Source: Paenibacillus woosongensis (GTDB lineage: Bacteria; Bacillota; Bacilli; Paenibacillales; Paenibacillaceae). Taken from it: a stretch of DNA of 64,000 bases. Of this stretch, positions 40,158-49,114 are shown in pieces. Made by a program: the position numbers and the translations under genes. The notes beneath the pieces were generated by a model. That model was not told the origin of the DNA, did no database searches, and worked only from the letters and a program-made list of their open reading frames with translations. Where the stretch lies: positions 4,030,001 to 4,094,000 of the forward strand of contig NZ_CP126084.1 of assembly GCF_030122845.1 (NCBI RefSeq), in the 5' to 3' direction. Within the stretch, counting starts at the first letter, position 1. The number at the start of each line of letters is the position of its first letter.

Positions 40158-41282
40158 TTATGCTTGAGCACTGGCGGCCCGGTGCTCTTTGCGCCCCGGG
40201 ATTTCCCCGGTTGCTTCATAGACCTCGACGATGTGGTCGATTTCTTTCTTTAACTCCGATACTAATTCGGCCTCCGGCACCTTGCGGATCATTTCTCCGT
40301 AACGGAACAACAGGCCTTCACCGCGCGCTCCGGCGATGCCGATATCAGCTTCGCGGGCTTCGCCCGGCCCGTTTACGGCGCAGCCGAGCACGGAAACCTT
40401 GATCGGCACTTTCAGATTGGCGATATATTCTTCCACTTCATTCGCGATTGCAAACAAATCAATGTCCAAGCGGCCGCAGGTCGGGCAGGACACCAATGTG
40501 GCCGCGTTCGAAATTAATCCGAAGGTCTTCAGCAGCTCACGAGCAACCTTGACTTCCTCCACCGGATCGGCGCTTAATGAAATCCGCAGCGTGGAGCCAA
40601 TGCCCATGGAAAGCAGTGCCCCGATGCCTGCCGCACTTTTGACGGTTCCCGAGAACAGCGTACCGGCTTCGGTAATGCCAAGATGCAGCGGATACGGAAT
40701 GACCTCCGCCGCTTTAGAGTACGCGGCAATAGCCATCGGAACATCGGATGCTTTGAGCGACACGATAATATCGTGGAAATCCAGTTCCTCCAAAATCCCA
40801 ATATGGAACAATGCGCTCTCCACCATCGCCTCTGGCGTAGGATAGCCGTATTTTTCGAGCAGATGGTTTTCAAGAGAACCTGCATTGACTCCAATACGGA
40901 TCGGGATGCCTTTCTCCTTGCAGGCTTTAACGACGGCTTCAACTTTTTCCCGGCGGCCGATGTTCCCCGGATTGATGCGCACCTTGTCGATGCCATTCTC
41001 AATCGCAAGCAAGGCCAGCTTATAATTGAAATGAATATCTGCCACAAGCGGTATATGAATCTGCTTCTTGATTTCCTTGATCGCCGCTGCAGCCTCTTCA
41101 TTATTCACGGTCACGCGAACCAATTGGCAGCCTGCTTCCTCCAGCCGGTGAATTTCCGCCACCGTAGCGGCGACATCTGCCGTCTTGGTCGTACACATGC
41201 TCTGAATGATTACTTCGTTACTGCCGCCGATCGTCAGATTGCCGACTTTGACCGGCCGGGTATCTTGTCTCAAGAATGTCAT
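40158..41282 (-). CDS. ispG: 4-hydroxy-3-methylbut-2-en-1-yl diphosphate synthase (IspG/GcpE)
   Basis: IspG is the penultimate enzyme of the MEP isoprenoid pathway, using a [4Fe-4S] cluster. Cluster ligands are the cysteines in [12 protein letters not shown] and [11 protein letters not shown]; the N-terminal TIM-like part has [19 protein letters not shown]. The frame is open to 41372, but the ATG at 41282 ([14 protein letters not shown]) follows GGGAGAG and gives 374 residues, normal for the family. An imperfect stem (CTCCACC at 41309 with GGTGGAG at 41356) lies in the leader. Placement beside clpX is not the B. subtilis arrangement. Confidence 0.95.
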   Translation of the reverse strand: MTFLRQDTRPVKVGNLTIGGSNEVIIQSMCTTKTADVAATVAEIHRLEEAGCQLVRVTVNNEEAAAAIKEIKKQIHIPLVADIHFNYKLALLAIENGIDKVRINPGNIGRREKVEAVVKACKEKGIPIRIGVNAGSLENHLLEKYGYPTPEAMVESALFHIGILEELDFHDIIVSLKASDVPMAIAAYSKAAEVIPYPLHLGITEAGTLFSGTVKSAAGIGALLSMGIGSTLRISLSADPVEEVKVARELLKTFGLISNAATLVSCPTCGRLDIDLFAIANEVEEYIANLKVPIKVSVLGCAVNGPGEAREADIGIAGARGEGLLFRYGEMIRKVPEAELVSELKKEIDHIVEVYEATGEIPGRKEHRAASAQA

Positions 41283-41402
41283 TTCAGGTCTCTCCCATAA
41301 CGTCAAAGCTCCACCCCCGCAAGCAAGCACGTCACTTACCACGCGCCCTTGCAAAGGTGGAGAACCCGACATCTATTTTGTGGCGTATTCGGCCGCTAAG
41401 CC

Positions 41403-42659
41403 TTATGCGCTCTCTTCTTGCTTCTTGTTCTTCTTAGGCTCAAGCTCGGGCACCGTCTTGTCTTGAACGACTTTCTCCGTAATGACGCAGTCCGTGATGT
41501 CCTCACGCGAAGGCACTTCATACATCAGATCCAGCATGATGCCTTCGATGATCGCACGGAGTCCGCGCGCGCCCGTGTTCCGCTTAATCGCCTCCTGGGC
41601 AATCGCTTCAAGTGCCTTTGTTTCGAAAGTCAGGTTCACGTTGTCAAGCTCAAGCAGCTTCTGATACTGCTTCACCAGAGCATTCTTCGGCTCGGACAGA
41701 ATACGTACAAGCGTCTTCTCGTCAAGCGGCTCCAGCGTCGAAATCACCGGCAGACGGCCGACGAACTCAGGGATGAGACCGAACTTCAGCAAGTCCTCTG
41801 GAAGCACCATGGAAAGATATTCGCCCGGTTTAAGGTCCTTCTGTCCTTCGCTCACCGCGTTAAAGCCGATCACTTTCTTGCCGATCCGACGTTTGATGAT
41901 TTGCTCCAGGCCGTCAAACGCACCGCCGCAAATAAACAAAATATTCGTCGTATCGATTTGGATAAATTCCTGATGTGGATGCTTGCGTCCGCCTTGCGGA
42001 GGCACAGACGCTACAGTGCCTTCCAGGATTTTGAGGAGGGCCTGCTGTACGCCTTCACCCGATACGTCGCGGGTAATGGAAGGATTCTCGGATTTGCGGG
42101 CCACTTTATCGATTTCATCGATGTAAATGATGCCGCGTTCCGCCTTCTCCACGTCATAATCTGCCGCCTGAATCAGCTTCAGCAAAATGTTCTCGACGTC
42201 TTCGCCGACATACCCTGCTTCTGTTAGGGAAGTCGCATCCGCAATCGCAAACGGTACGTTCAAAATTCTCGCCATCGTCTGCGCAAGCAATGTTTTACCG
42301 GAACCCGTAGGACCGAGCAGCAAAATATTGCTCTTCTGCAATTCGACGTCGTCAACCTTGCCTTGGATATTAACGCGCTTGTAGTGGTTATATACCGCAA
42401 CAGACAGCGATTTCTTCGCCTGTTCCTGGCCAATGACGTACTGATCCAGGATGTCGCGAATTTCCTTCGGCTTCGGAATTTCTTTCAGATCGAGTTCCTC
42501 TTCGTGTCCGAGTTCCTCTTCTACAATCTCCGTGCACAATTCGATGCACTCGTCACATATATAAACGCCCGGTCCGGCAACAAGCTTGCGGACCTGTTCC
42601 TGCGATTTGCCGCAGAACGAGCATTTTAATTGTCCTTTTTCATCGTTGAACTTAAACAT
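41403..42659 (-). CDS. clpX: ATP-dependent Clp protease ATP-binding subunit ClpX
   Basis: This AAA+ unfoldase feeds substrates to ClpP. The 418-residue protein has the N-terminal zinc-binding domain (CSFCGKSQ and YICDEC), Walker [14 protein letters not shown] near residue 115, Walker [10 protein letters not shown], the pore loop GYVG, and the ClpP-docking IGF loop in [10 protein letters not shown]. It lies 12 bases downstream of clpP and is probably co-transcribed with it. Confidence 0.98.
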   Translation of the reverse strand: MFKFNDEKGQLKCSFCGKSQEQVRKLVAGPGVYICDECIELCTEIVEEELGHEEELDLKEIPKPKEIRDILDQYVIGQEQAKKSLSVAVYNHYKRVNIQGKVDDVELQKSNILLLGPTGSGKTLLAQTMARILNVPFAIADATSLTEAGYVGEDVENILLKLIQAADYDVEKAERGIIYIDEIDKVARKSENPSITRDVSGEGVQQALLKILEGTVASVPPQGGRKHPHQEFIQIDTTNILFICGGAFDGLEQIIKRRIGKKVIGFNAVSEGQKDLKPGEYLSMVLPEDLLKFGLIPEFVGRLPVISTLEPLDEKTLVRILSEPKNALVKQYQKLLELDNVNLTFETKALEAIAQEAIKRNTGARGLRAIIEGIMLDLMYEVPSREDITDCVITEKVVQDKTVPELEPKKNKKQEESA

Positions 42660-42671
42660 GTAAACACCCCT

Positions 42672-43262
42672 TTATGGTTTAATCGGCTTACTAATGACCT
42701 GGTCGATGATCCCATAGGCCATAGCCTCTTCCGCGCTCATGAAGAAGTCGCGGTCTGTATCGCGTTCGATTTTTTCAAGGGGTTGACCCGTCCGATCCAC
42801 GTAGATCTGATTCAGCTTCTCTCTCGTCTTGATGATCCATTCAGCATGGATTTTGATATCCGCGGCTTGACCGCGTACTCCACCAAGCGGCTGGTGAATC
42901 ATCACTTCACTGTTCGGAAGTGCAAATCGTTTGCCCGGGGCACCCGCTGTAAGCAGGAGCGAACCCATGCTGGCAGCCATTCCTACGCAAATTGTAGAAA
43001 CGTCTGGTTTGATATATTGCATCGTATCATATATACCCATCCCGGCTGTAACCGAACCACCAGGGGAATTGATGTACAGATGGATATCCTTCTCAGGATC
43101 TTCCGCTGCCAAGAACAACAGCTGGGCTATTACGAGATTGGCAACATCATCGTCAATCGCGTTGCTGAGAAAAATAATTCGATCCTTTAAAAGTCTCGAG
43201 TAAATATCGTAAGACCGTTCTCCCCGGCTTGTTTGTTCTACGACCATAGGTACCAGACTCAT
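42672..43262 (-). CDS. clpP: ATP-dependent Clp protease proteolytic subunit ClpP
   Basis: This is the serine protease chamber of the ClpXP and ClpCP machines. The 196-residue protein has the catalytic Ser in [11 protein letters not shown] near residue 98, His in MIHQPLGG near 123, and Asp in [11 protein letters not shown] near 172. A near-consensus sigma-A promoter is upstream (43308-43336); I see no clear CtsR box. Confidence 0.97.
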   Translation of the reverse strand: MSLVPMVVEQTSRGERSYDIYSRLLKDRIIFLSNAIDDDVANLVIAQLLFLAAEDPEKDIHLYINSPGGSVTAGMGIYDTMQYIKPDVSTICVGMAASMGSLLLTAGAPGKRFALPNSEVMIHQPLGGVRGQAADIKIHAEWIIKTREKLNQIYVDRTGQPLEKIERDTDRDFFMSAEEAMAYGIIDQVISKPIKP

Positions 43263-43307
43263 GCGACCAACCTCTTTTCCTTTTCAAATTCTTACGCTTA
43301 CAGAAAT

Positions 43308-43336
43308 ATTCTATCACGTTCAAAGGCGCATGTCAT
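43308..43336 (-). promoter_or_regulatory. Predicted sigma-A promoter of clpP-clpX
   Basis: Minus-strand ATGACA (43331-43336) and TAGAAT (43308-43313) are separated by 17 bases. Confidence 0.6.
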
Positions 43337-43436
43337 TTTTCATTCGATACAGTGTATGACTTTCTGAACGTATTATATAACCAAAGACTTGTCCTGCAAG
43401 GTAATTCCAATATATGTATTTCAAAAAAGTTAAAAA

Positions 43437-43467
43437 TTAAGGCACGCATCTTATATACGTGCCTTAA
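43437..43467 (-). terminator. Terminator of tig
   Basis: A 10-bp perfect stem (TTAAGGCACG with CGTGCCTTAA) has an 11-base loop and is followed on the minus strand by TTTTTAAC. It separates tig from clpP. Confidence 0.8.
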
Positions 43468-43528
43468 CATTGTCCAATGTTCTATCCTGAAGATCCAGCG
43501 GCTTAAAGCGGGTTAAGCTCCCGGCTTA

Positions 43529-44872
43529 TTATTCAGCTGCTGCTTCTGTGGATTCCTCTTTAGCTTCTTCTTTCTTCTCGGCTGGAACCTCTTTGCTGTT
43601 CTCCAGCAAGAATTCGATCGTTTTGCGAAGAGTTACATCCTCATTCAAGGTGCCCAGCGAACCGTTAGCCGCAAGAATGTTGCGGATCTCCTCTGGAGTA
43701 CGCTTGTACGCTTCAGCCATATCGTTAAGCTCTTTATTGACTTCTTCTTCGGTAGCTACGATATTTTCTTCCTTCGCGATTTGCTCCAGAACGAGGTTGT
43801 TGCGAACGCGTTTCTCGGCATCAGCTTTCATTTGCTCCTGCAGATCTTCGATGCTTTGGCCGGAGAAGCTCAGGAACATTTCCAGGTTCATGCCTTGGGA
43901 GCGCAGACGGTTGTCGAAATCGCGCACCATGTTTTGAACTTCGCTTTGAACCATCGACTGAGGAATTTCAACTTCAGCGTTCTCACTGGCTTTCTCAACG
44001 ACGATTCCTTCGCGCGCTGCTTTGCTGTCTTTCTCTTTGCGGGAAAGAAGTTCTTTCTTCAGATCTTCCTTATATTCAGCAAGCGTATCGAACTCGCTGA
44101 CATCTTTCGCGAATTCGTCATCCAGCTCAGGCAGTTGTTTGCGTTTAATTTCATGTACTTTTACTTTAAAAACGGCTTCTTTGCCAGCCAGATCCTCGGC
44201 ATGGTATGTCTCAGGGAAAGTCACAGTTACATCTTTGAAATCTCCCGTCGCCAAGCCGACAACTTGCTCTTCGAAACCTGGAATAAATGTGCCGCTGCCA
44301 AGCTCCAGCGAATAACGCTCAGCTTTGCCGCCTTCAAACGGAACGCCGTCTACGGAACCGTCGAAATCGATGACAACAGTGTCGCCGTTTTGGGCTGCTT
44401 CTTCATCGATAACAACGAGTTCAGCATGACGCTGCTGCAAACGCTCAAGCTCTTGGTTGATTTCTTCTTCAGTTACTTCTACCGGCTCTACAGGCACTTC
44501 GAGGCCTTTATAGTTGCCAAGCGTAACTTCCGGTTTAACAGTTACTTTCGCTTTGAACTTAAATGGTTGTCCTTTAGCAAATTGCTCTACGTCCACTTCA
44601 GGACGGTCCACCGGGAAAATATCCGTTTGTTCAACCGCTTCAGTGTACACCTCAGGAAGCAAGATATCGATCGCGTCTTGATAAAGGGATTCAACGCCGA
44701 AACGCGCTTCAAAGATCGGCCGTGGTACTTTACCTTTGCGGAATCCAGGTACGTTTGCTTTCTTTACCACTTTTTGAAACGCTTTATCTAGTGCAGCAGC
44801 TACACGTTCTGCTTCAACTTCAACCTCAAGAACACCGAGGTTCTTCTCTATTTTTTCCCAAGTTGCTTTCAT
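43529..44872 (-). CDS. tig: Trigger factor
   Basis: This ribosome-bound chaperone and peptidyl-prolyl isomerase meets nascent chains at the exit tunnel. The 447-residue protein has the ribosome-docking signature PGFRKGKVPRPIFEARFG near residue 40, the FKBP-like PPIase domain (AQNGDTVVIDFDGSVDG to FPETYHAEDLAGKEAVF, about 160-240), and the helical arms. The C-terminus is Glu/Ala/Lys-rich and probably disordered. It has its own promoter and terminator. Confidence 0.97.
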   Translation of the reverse strand: MKATWEKIEKNLGVLEVEVEAERVAAALDKAFQKVVKKANVPGFRKGKVPRPIFEARFGVESLYQDAIDILLPEVYTEAVEQTDIFPVDRPEVDVEQFAKGQPFKFKAKVTVKPEVTLGNYKGLEVPVEPVEVTEEEINQELERLQQRHAELVVIDEEAAQNGDTVVIDFDGSVDGVPFEGGKAERYSLELGSGTFIPGFEEQVVGLATGDFKDVTVTFPETYHAEDLAGKEAVFKVKVHEIKRKQLPELDDEFAKDVSEFDTLAEYKEDLKKELLSRKEKDSKAAREGIVVEKASENAEVEIPQSMVQSEVQNMVRDFDNRLRSQGMNLEMFLSFSGQSIEDLQEQMKADAEKRVRNNLVLEQIAKEENIVATEEEVNKELNDMAEAYKRTPEEIRNILAANGSLGTLNEDVTLRKTIEFLLENSKEVPAEKKEEAKEESTEAAAE

Positions 44873-44995
44873 TTTATGCCTTCCCCTCCAAATTTCACAT
44901 ATTACTATATTGAAATACTGAAACCGAATCGCGATAAAGCAGCTACCATGGTTCCAGTATAGCTGTCTCTATTCCACGTTCAGAATAACCACTAT

Positions 44996-45024
44996 ATTAT
45001 AAACAACAATACATGTTTTTACAA
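44996..45024 (-). promoter_or_regulatory. Predicted sigma-A promoter of tig
   Basis: Minus-strand TTGTAA (45019-45024) and TATAAT (44996-45001) are 17 bases apart, between the ysoA-like gene and tig. Confidence 0.65.
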
Positions 45025-45073
45025 GAGCAGAACGAGAGGGTTCTTGGAGACCATCGGCTACCCCGTGTCTCGA

Positions 45074-45928
45074 TTACCCCCCCACGCCCGCTGCCACGAA
45101 CTGCCGCATCATACGGCAGGCCTGCTCAAACTTTAACCGGAGATCATCCGTTATACCATAAAGCGTCCTCAATTCCTCATCGCTTTTCCCGCCGGGAAGA
45201 CTGTCCGAGACCATAAGATGCAGAGCGGCCGCCCAAATATCGATAATCGCATCCTCCTCGCTCAGGATCGAGTAGTATTTCTTCGTCCCGTAGATCGCCA
45301 TTATAAACTGCGACCAGAGCTCCTGGGCAAAATAAAACAGCGTCGGATCATGCACCTGCGTCTCGTTCCCTACCCGTTCCAACACTGCTTGTATCGGCGC
45401 CGGAAATTGTTCCGGCTTCAAGGGAACAGCTTCGATATCGATTTCGACCGGCTCGCCGCCGCGCTTCAAGATCAGCGTTCCCTGCGTGCCCCGGCGCTGC
45501 AAAGTTTGAAACACGCGGAATTGCAGCAGCGGATGCAATTCCGTGCCCTCAATCCAGCGGATCAGCACCTCGTCCACTTCTGGCCTATCCAGGTACACCA
45601 GCTGCTCCAGCGCAAGGAAGGTCTGCTCCGATAAAGGCTTCTCGGTTACGGCATGAAGAAGCTTCTCGACGTAAAGATGATCCTCCGCCAGCTTGGCTTC
45701 AGCATGCTGCCTGGCCATATCTTCTTCGGCATAATCGTCCTCTTCGGGCATCTCGCCTTGGTCAAAGCTTGGAAAAGCGCTGTTCAGCCAATCAAGCAGA
45801 GCCTGCCATTCCTCGTAATGGCGGGGATCCTGCCCCTGGCATTGCAGCAAAAATTGCAAGAGCTCCGCGGCCTCACGGTATCGTTCCGTTTCCAGCATCC
45901 GCGTCAGCTCGATTTGATAATAATCCAA
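45074..45928 (-). CDS. ysoA: YsoA-like TPR/helical-repeat protein; true start probably upstream at 45982
   Basis: The 284-residue frame is mostly helical, with a TPR-like first repeat (ELTRMLETERYREAAELLQF) and an acidic linker (EEDDYAEEDMARQHAEAKLAED). Its function is unknown. The neighbour relation to tig matches B. subtilis ysoA. The usual start codon nearest the front is TTG at 45928, but it has no ribosome-binding site and the frame stays open upstream with coding-like sequence (ISNSRPDEKDNIVLFPKT). A perfect AAAGGAGG stands eight bases before an ATC codon at 45982, suggesting a non-standard start or a local sequence difference. Confidence 0.8.
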   Translation of the reverse strand: MDYYQIELTRMLETERYREAAELLQFLLQCQGQDPRHYEEWQALLDWLNSAFPSFDQGEMPEEDDYAEEDMARQHAEAKLAEDHLYVEKLLHAVTEKPLSEQTFLALEQLVYLDRPEVDEVLIRWIEGTELHPLLQFRVFQTLQRRGTQGTLILKRGGEPVEIDIEAVPLKPEQFPAPIQAVLERVGNETQVHDPTLFYFAQELWSQFIMAIYGTKKYYSILSEEDAIIDIWAAALHLMVSDSLPGGKSDEELRTLYGITDDLRLKFEQACRMMRQFVAAGVGG

Positions 45929-46128
45929 CGTTTTGGGAAATAAAACGATGTTGTCTTTTTCATCGGGTCGAGAATTGCTGATATGCGCAACCTCCTTTAT
46001 TCCGTATTTGCAATTAATTGAGATTATAGCATAGACGTATTCGAGATAAAAATACTTGTATTCAAGACTTTATTTAGGGGCGGATTGTGAATACTATTAA
46101 TGAAGGAATATTTTTATTGATTTACCTA

Positions 46129-46157
46129 TTGATTCAAAGCATTTCGTGTGTTAAAAT
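46129..46157 (+). promoter_or_regulatory. Predicted sigma-A promoter of the left tRNA-Arg gene
   Basis: TTGATT (46129-46134) and TAAAAT (46152-46157) have a 17-base spacer, with a start expected near 46164, 31 bases before the tRNA. Confidence 0.6.
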
Positions 46158-46194
46158 ATTTTTTGCTTGCGTTTTTACTTTTAATATTTTTTAT

Positions 46195-46268
<74 letters not shown>

Positions 46269-46441
46269 TAGTCAAAACTCTCCATTAGGAGAGTTTTTTA
46301 CGTTTCCCAGAGGATGAGAACCCCTTGAGGGTTCGTCGGAGTGAGTTCGCCGCGCGAAACGGCTGGACGAATGGAGTCTCGCGCTTGGAGCGCGAGTATC
46401 CCTTCTGGGACGCAAGTCAAAACTCTCCTTCGGAGAGTTTT
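46269..46441 (+). repeat. Structured element after tRNA-Arg, with duplicated tRNA 3' end (copy A)
   Basis: After the tRNA comes a terminator (AAAACTCTCC, ATTA, GGAGAGTTTT, 46274-46299), then a folded stretch: terminal pairing CCCAGAGGAT (46306-46315) with ATCCCTTCTGGG (46398-46409), GAACCC/GGGTTC (46318-46334), TTCGC/GCGAA (46346-46358) and CTCGCGCT/AGCGCGAG (46378-46396). It ends with a 15-base copy of the tRNA 3' end (46398-46412, matching 46254-46268) and a second copy of the same terminator (46419-46441). It has no ORF of note. It could be a mobile mini-element or a structured RNA. Confidence 0.7.
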
Positions 46442-46578
46442 AAAAATAAATATTTTACAACACAATCCGCTAAAATACCGCAAAATTTGCATTTATCCCA
46501 TACAATCCCTATGAAAAATATCCCATTCCTCCGATATAAATAAAGATGTAATTTTTCATTTAATGAAGGAGGAAAATT

Positions 46579-47046
46579 ATGCGTTACATTATTACCCCCA
46601 CGGGCTTTGCCAATCAAACCCTGGAAGTCGTGACTTCAGGCATTGGCGGCAATGCCAAGCTTATGGTGAATAACCAGCTGGTTATCGCCAAGAAGAGGCA
46701 GCCGATGATGCTGCGCCGGGATGACGGGCAGGAAGTAGAGGCTGTGTGGAAAAAGGATTTATTCGGAATCGACGTCCCCAATATCATTATTGACGGCTCG
46801 CTCATTCAGGTTGCTAAGCCGCTTCCTGTCGCAGCTAAGGTTTGGTGTTTCCTGCCGTTGGTATTTATTTTTATCGGGGGAGCGATCGGCGCCCTGATCG
46901 GCATACTTGCTGCGGCAGCCAATATGAGCGTGTTCCGGCTGCCTACCAATTTGATCGTGAAATTTATTGTAACTCTGCTGATCGACCTGGTCGCAACCGG
47001 CCTGTTAATGTTCCTGGCAAGCACCCTTCACTTACTGCTTCAGTAG
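46579..47046 (+). CDS. Small hypothetical membrane protein, 155 residues
   Basis: I do not recognise the family. The first about 85 residues are soluble and beta-rich (NAKLMVNNQLVIAKKRQ, WKKDLFGIDVPNIIIDG). Two or three hydrophobic segments follow (VWCFLPLVFIFIGGAIGALIGILAAAA and LIVKFIVTLLIDLVATGLLMFLAS). A strong AAGGAGG stands seven bases before the ATG, and a terminator follows, so it is a single-gene unit. The region 46442-46578 holds only its leader. Confidence 0.8.
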   Translation: MRYIITPTGFANQTLEVVTSGIGGNAKLMVNNQLVIAKKRQPMMLRRDDGQEVEAVWKKDLFGIDVPNIIIDGSLIQVAKPLPVAAKVWCFLPLVFIFIGGAIGALIGILAAAANMSVFRLPTNLIVKFIVTLLIDLVATGLLMFLASTLHLLLQ

Positions 47047-47111
47047 CAATTAATTCATCAAGAGGGCATATTTAAGAGGTTCTTTTTTTATAGTTTCGAG
47101 TACATAACCGA

Positions 47112-47165
47112 GCGAGTTTTTTCGACAAATATCTGCATTTGATATGTCGAAGAACTCGCTTTTCA
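47112..47165 (+). terminator. Terminator after the 155-residue membrane protein gene
   Basis: A long stem (GCGAGTTTTTTCGACA with TGTCGAAGAACTCGC) has a 17-base loop and is followed by TTTTCATTTGTTTTT. Confidence 0.85.
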
Positions 47166-47287
47166 TTTGTTTTTCAATTAGGCATCTCAAGCAAAATGAA
47201 GTACAATAAAGACGTCTGGCTGTCTACCAAATTCTGCTCATGTTGAAACGCAATCTATCAAACTATTGATGAGGAGGTCCGTATTAC

Positions 47288-47869
47288 ATGAGTTTTACGT
47301 TACAGCTTGGAGCGCAGGCTCCCGATTTTGAACTTAAGGCGACAGATGGGGCGTTGTATTCATTGGACAGCTTCGCTTGGGCCGATTATCTCGTAGTTTT
47401 CTTCACTTGCAATCACTGCCCTTACGTGGTCGGTTCCGACGAAGTCACTCGCCAAACGGCGGAGAAATTTAAAGACAAAGGCGTGGCCTTTGTCGGCATT
47501 AACGCAAATAGTGAAAACACGCATCCCGATGATTCTTTTGAGCATATGATTCTTAGAATGGAAGAGCACCGCTTCCCTTGGGTTTACCTCCGGGATATGG
47601 ACCAAGACGCAGCCAGAGCTTACGGTGCGCTGCGCACACCTCATTTCTTTGTATTTGACAAACAGCGCCGCCTTGTTTATACAGGCCGTGGAGTGGACAA
47701 CCCTCGCGAAACTTCAAAAATGACCACCAATGATCTGGAAAGGGCTCTGACGGAGCTTACCTCAGGCCAGCCGGTCAGCGTGCCGTTAACGAATCCGATC
47801 GGCTGCAATGTCAAATGGGAAGGACAGGACGCCCACTGGATGCCAGCGGAAGCCTGTGATTTGGTATAA
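47288..47869 (+). CDS. Thioredoxin-like (AhpC/TSA-fold) thiol oxidoreductase
   Basis: The 193-residue protein has the TlpA/AhpC-type start [15 protein letters not shown] and a CNHCP active site with Cys41 and Cys44 ([14 protein letters not shown]), followed by [18 protein letters not shown] and a cis-Pro segment [10 protein letters not shown]. It has no signal peptide. The precise substrate is unknown. A gene for glutathione peroxidase follows five bases later, so the two probably act together in thiol-based peroxide defence. Confidence 0.9.
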   Translation: MSFTLQLGAQAPDFELKATDGALYSLDSFAWADYLVVFFTCNHCPYVVGSDEVTRQTAEKFKDKGVAFVGINANSENTHPDDSFEHMILRMEEHRFPWVYLRDMDQDAARAYGALRTPHFFVFDKQRRLVYTGRGVDNPRETSKMTTNDLERALTELTSGQPVSVPLTNPIGCNVKWEGQDAHWMPAEACDLV

Positions 47870-47874
47870 CGTTA

Positions 47875-48366
47875 ATGTCACAATTATATCAATTTGAAGT
47901 TCAGACCATCGCGGGAGAAACTGTCACGCTTGAGCAATTCAAAGATAAGGTGCTGCTAATCGTTAATACGGCCAGCGCTTGCGGATTAACACCGCAATAT
48001 CAGGGATTGCAGCATTTATATGATACGTATGGCGAACAAGGATTGGTCGTTCTCGGCTTTCCCTGCAATCAGTTTGCCGGGCAAGAGCCAGGTACGGAAG
48101 CGGAAATCAAAAGTTTCTGCGATTTGAATTACCGGGTTACCTTCCCTCTCTTCGCCAAAATCGATGTCAAAGGCGAAAACGCCCACCCGTTGTATAAATA
48201 TCTTGTCAGCCACGTCCCGGCTCCTTACCGGACAGGGGACATTGAATGGAATTTCGTCAAATTTCTTGTTGACCGGAACGGAAACATTATTAAGCAGTAC
48301 AGCGCGCGTACGGAGCCTTCAGCTCTAGAGTCTGATATCCGGCAAGCGTTGATCCATGCTGATTAA
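47875..48366 (+). CDS. Glutathione peroxidase-family thiol peroxidase (BsaA-like)
   Basis: The 163-residue protein is a Cys-type GPx. It has the peroxidatic Cys36 in NTASACGLTPQY, the Gln in FPCNQFAGQEPG and the Trp/Asn in DIEWNFVKFLVDRNG, the usual catalytic set. In bacteria without glutathione such enzymes normally use thioredoxin, which suits the adjacent thioredoxin-like gene. The ATG at 47875 directly follows the upstream stop, and a strong terminator ends the pair. Confidence 0.95.
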   Translation: MSQLYQFEVQTIAGETVTLEQFKDKVLLIVNTASACGLTPQYQGLQHLYDTYGEQGLVVLGFPCNQFAGQEPGTEAEIKSFCDLNYRVTFPLFAKIDVKGENAHPLYKYLVSHVPAPYRTGDIEWNFVKFLVDRNGNIIKQYSARTEPSALESDIRQALIHAD

Positions 48367-48387
48367 CCGCCCGGGAACACTAAACTG

Positions 48388-48432
48388 AGGTTGTTCAAAG
48401 AGCCCAACGCTCTATGAACAGCCTTTATTTTT
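48388..48432 (+). terminator. Terminator of the thioredoxin-like/peroxidase pair
   Basis: A 16-base stem (AGGTTGTTCAAAGAGC with GCTCTATGAACAGCCT, minor mismatches) is followed by TTATTTTT. Confidence 0.85.
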
Positions 48433-48650
48433 GCTTCCGTCATTGCCGCTCCCTCTTTGAGGCCTTCCCCTCCATACAACCCCTGAGTCCCTTCTTCTTT
48501 TGAAATATCCATGACTGCAAATCTATTATTTAATCGAGCTTTTGAAGCTCATCAAATAATTAACTAAACCCGATATAATATATTATAATATCATTTACCT
48601 GAAATATCCTGGATTACCGGATTATATTCCTATTTGCGGAGGACGTAACT

Positions 48651-49028
48651 ATGACAACACGAAGAACGGATCCCTTCCGTTACTCAATGATCACACCCTT
48701 GCCCTGTTGGATTGAAATCAGGGAAATTAACGCTGTTCCTGTTCACAGTAAATTAGCAGAAATTGAGCTGATCAATATTAGCAAGTCAGGATGCCGAATC
48801 CAGACCAAGCTGGATCTTAGAGCATCCACCCATCAGATTGAAGCTACAGTTCATGTGCGACTCAATGAGGATCTACATAAATTTCCGGGCAGCATTCGCT
48901 GGCAGAAAGAGCATGAGAACGCCGTATTCCATTATGGCCTTGCGCTAAATTTGACCGAAGACATGAAGGAAAGCCTTAATATTGAGCTGCGGTCCCTGGC
49001 CGCCTCTCGGCGAATCGTAGTACTGTAA
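48651..49028 (+). CDS. PilZ-like domain protein, 125 residues
   Basis: The small single-domain protein has an Arg-rich N-terminus (TTRRTDPFRYSM) and the strand-turn motif ELINISKSGCRIQT, matching the (D/N)xSxxG element of PilZ domains, followed by a beta-barrel-like LHKFPGSIRWQKE and FHYGLALNL. PilZ proteins bind cyclic di-GMP and control motility or polysaccharide secretion. The RxxxR motif is irregular here, so ligand binding is uncertain. GGAGG stands seven bases before the ATG. It is monocistronic. Confidence 0.72.
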   Translation: MTTRRTDPFRYSMITPLPCWIEIREINAVPVHSKLAEIELINISKSGCRIQTKLDLRASTHQIEATVHVRLNEDLHKFPGSIRWQKEHENAVFHYGLALNLTEDMKESLNIELRSLAASRRIVVL

Positions 49029-49044
49029 TACATACATATTAAAA

Positions 49045-49090
49045 AGTAACCGCAACTGCAAATCTGAATCGATCTGCGATTGCGGTTACT
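49045..49090. terminator. Convergent terminator between the PilZ-like gene and the sugar operon
   Basis: An 11-bp perfect stem (AGTAACCGCAA with TTGCGGTTACT) has a partly paired inner part. It lies between convergent genes and probably serves both. Confidence 0.75.
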
Positions 49091-49114
49091 GTTCTCTGTG
49101 GCCATCAAATCCGT

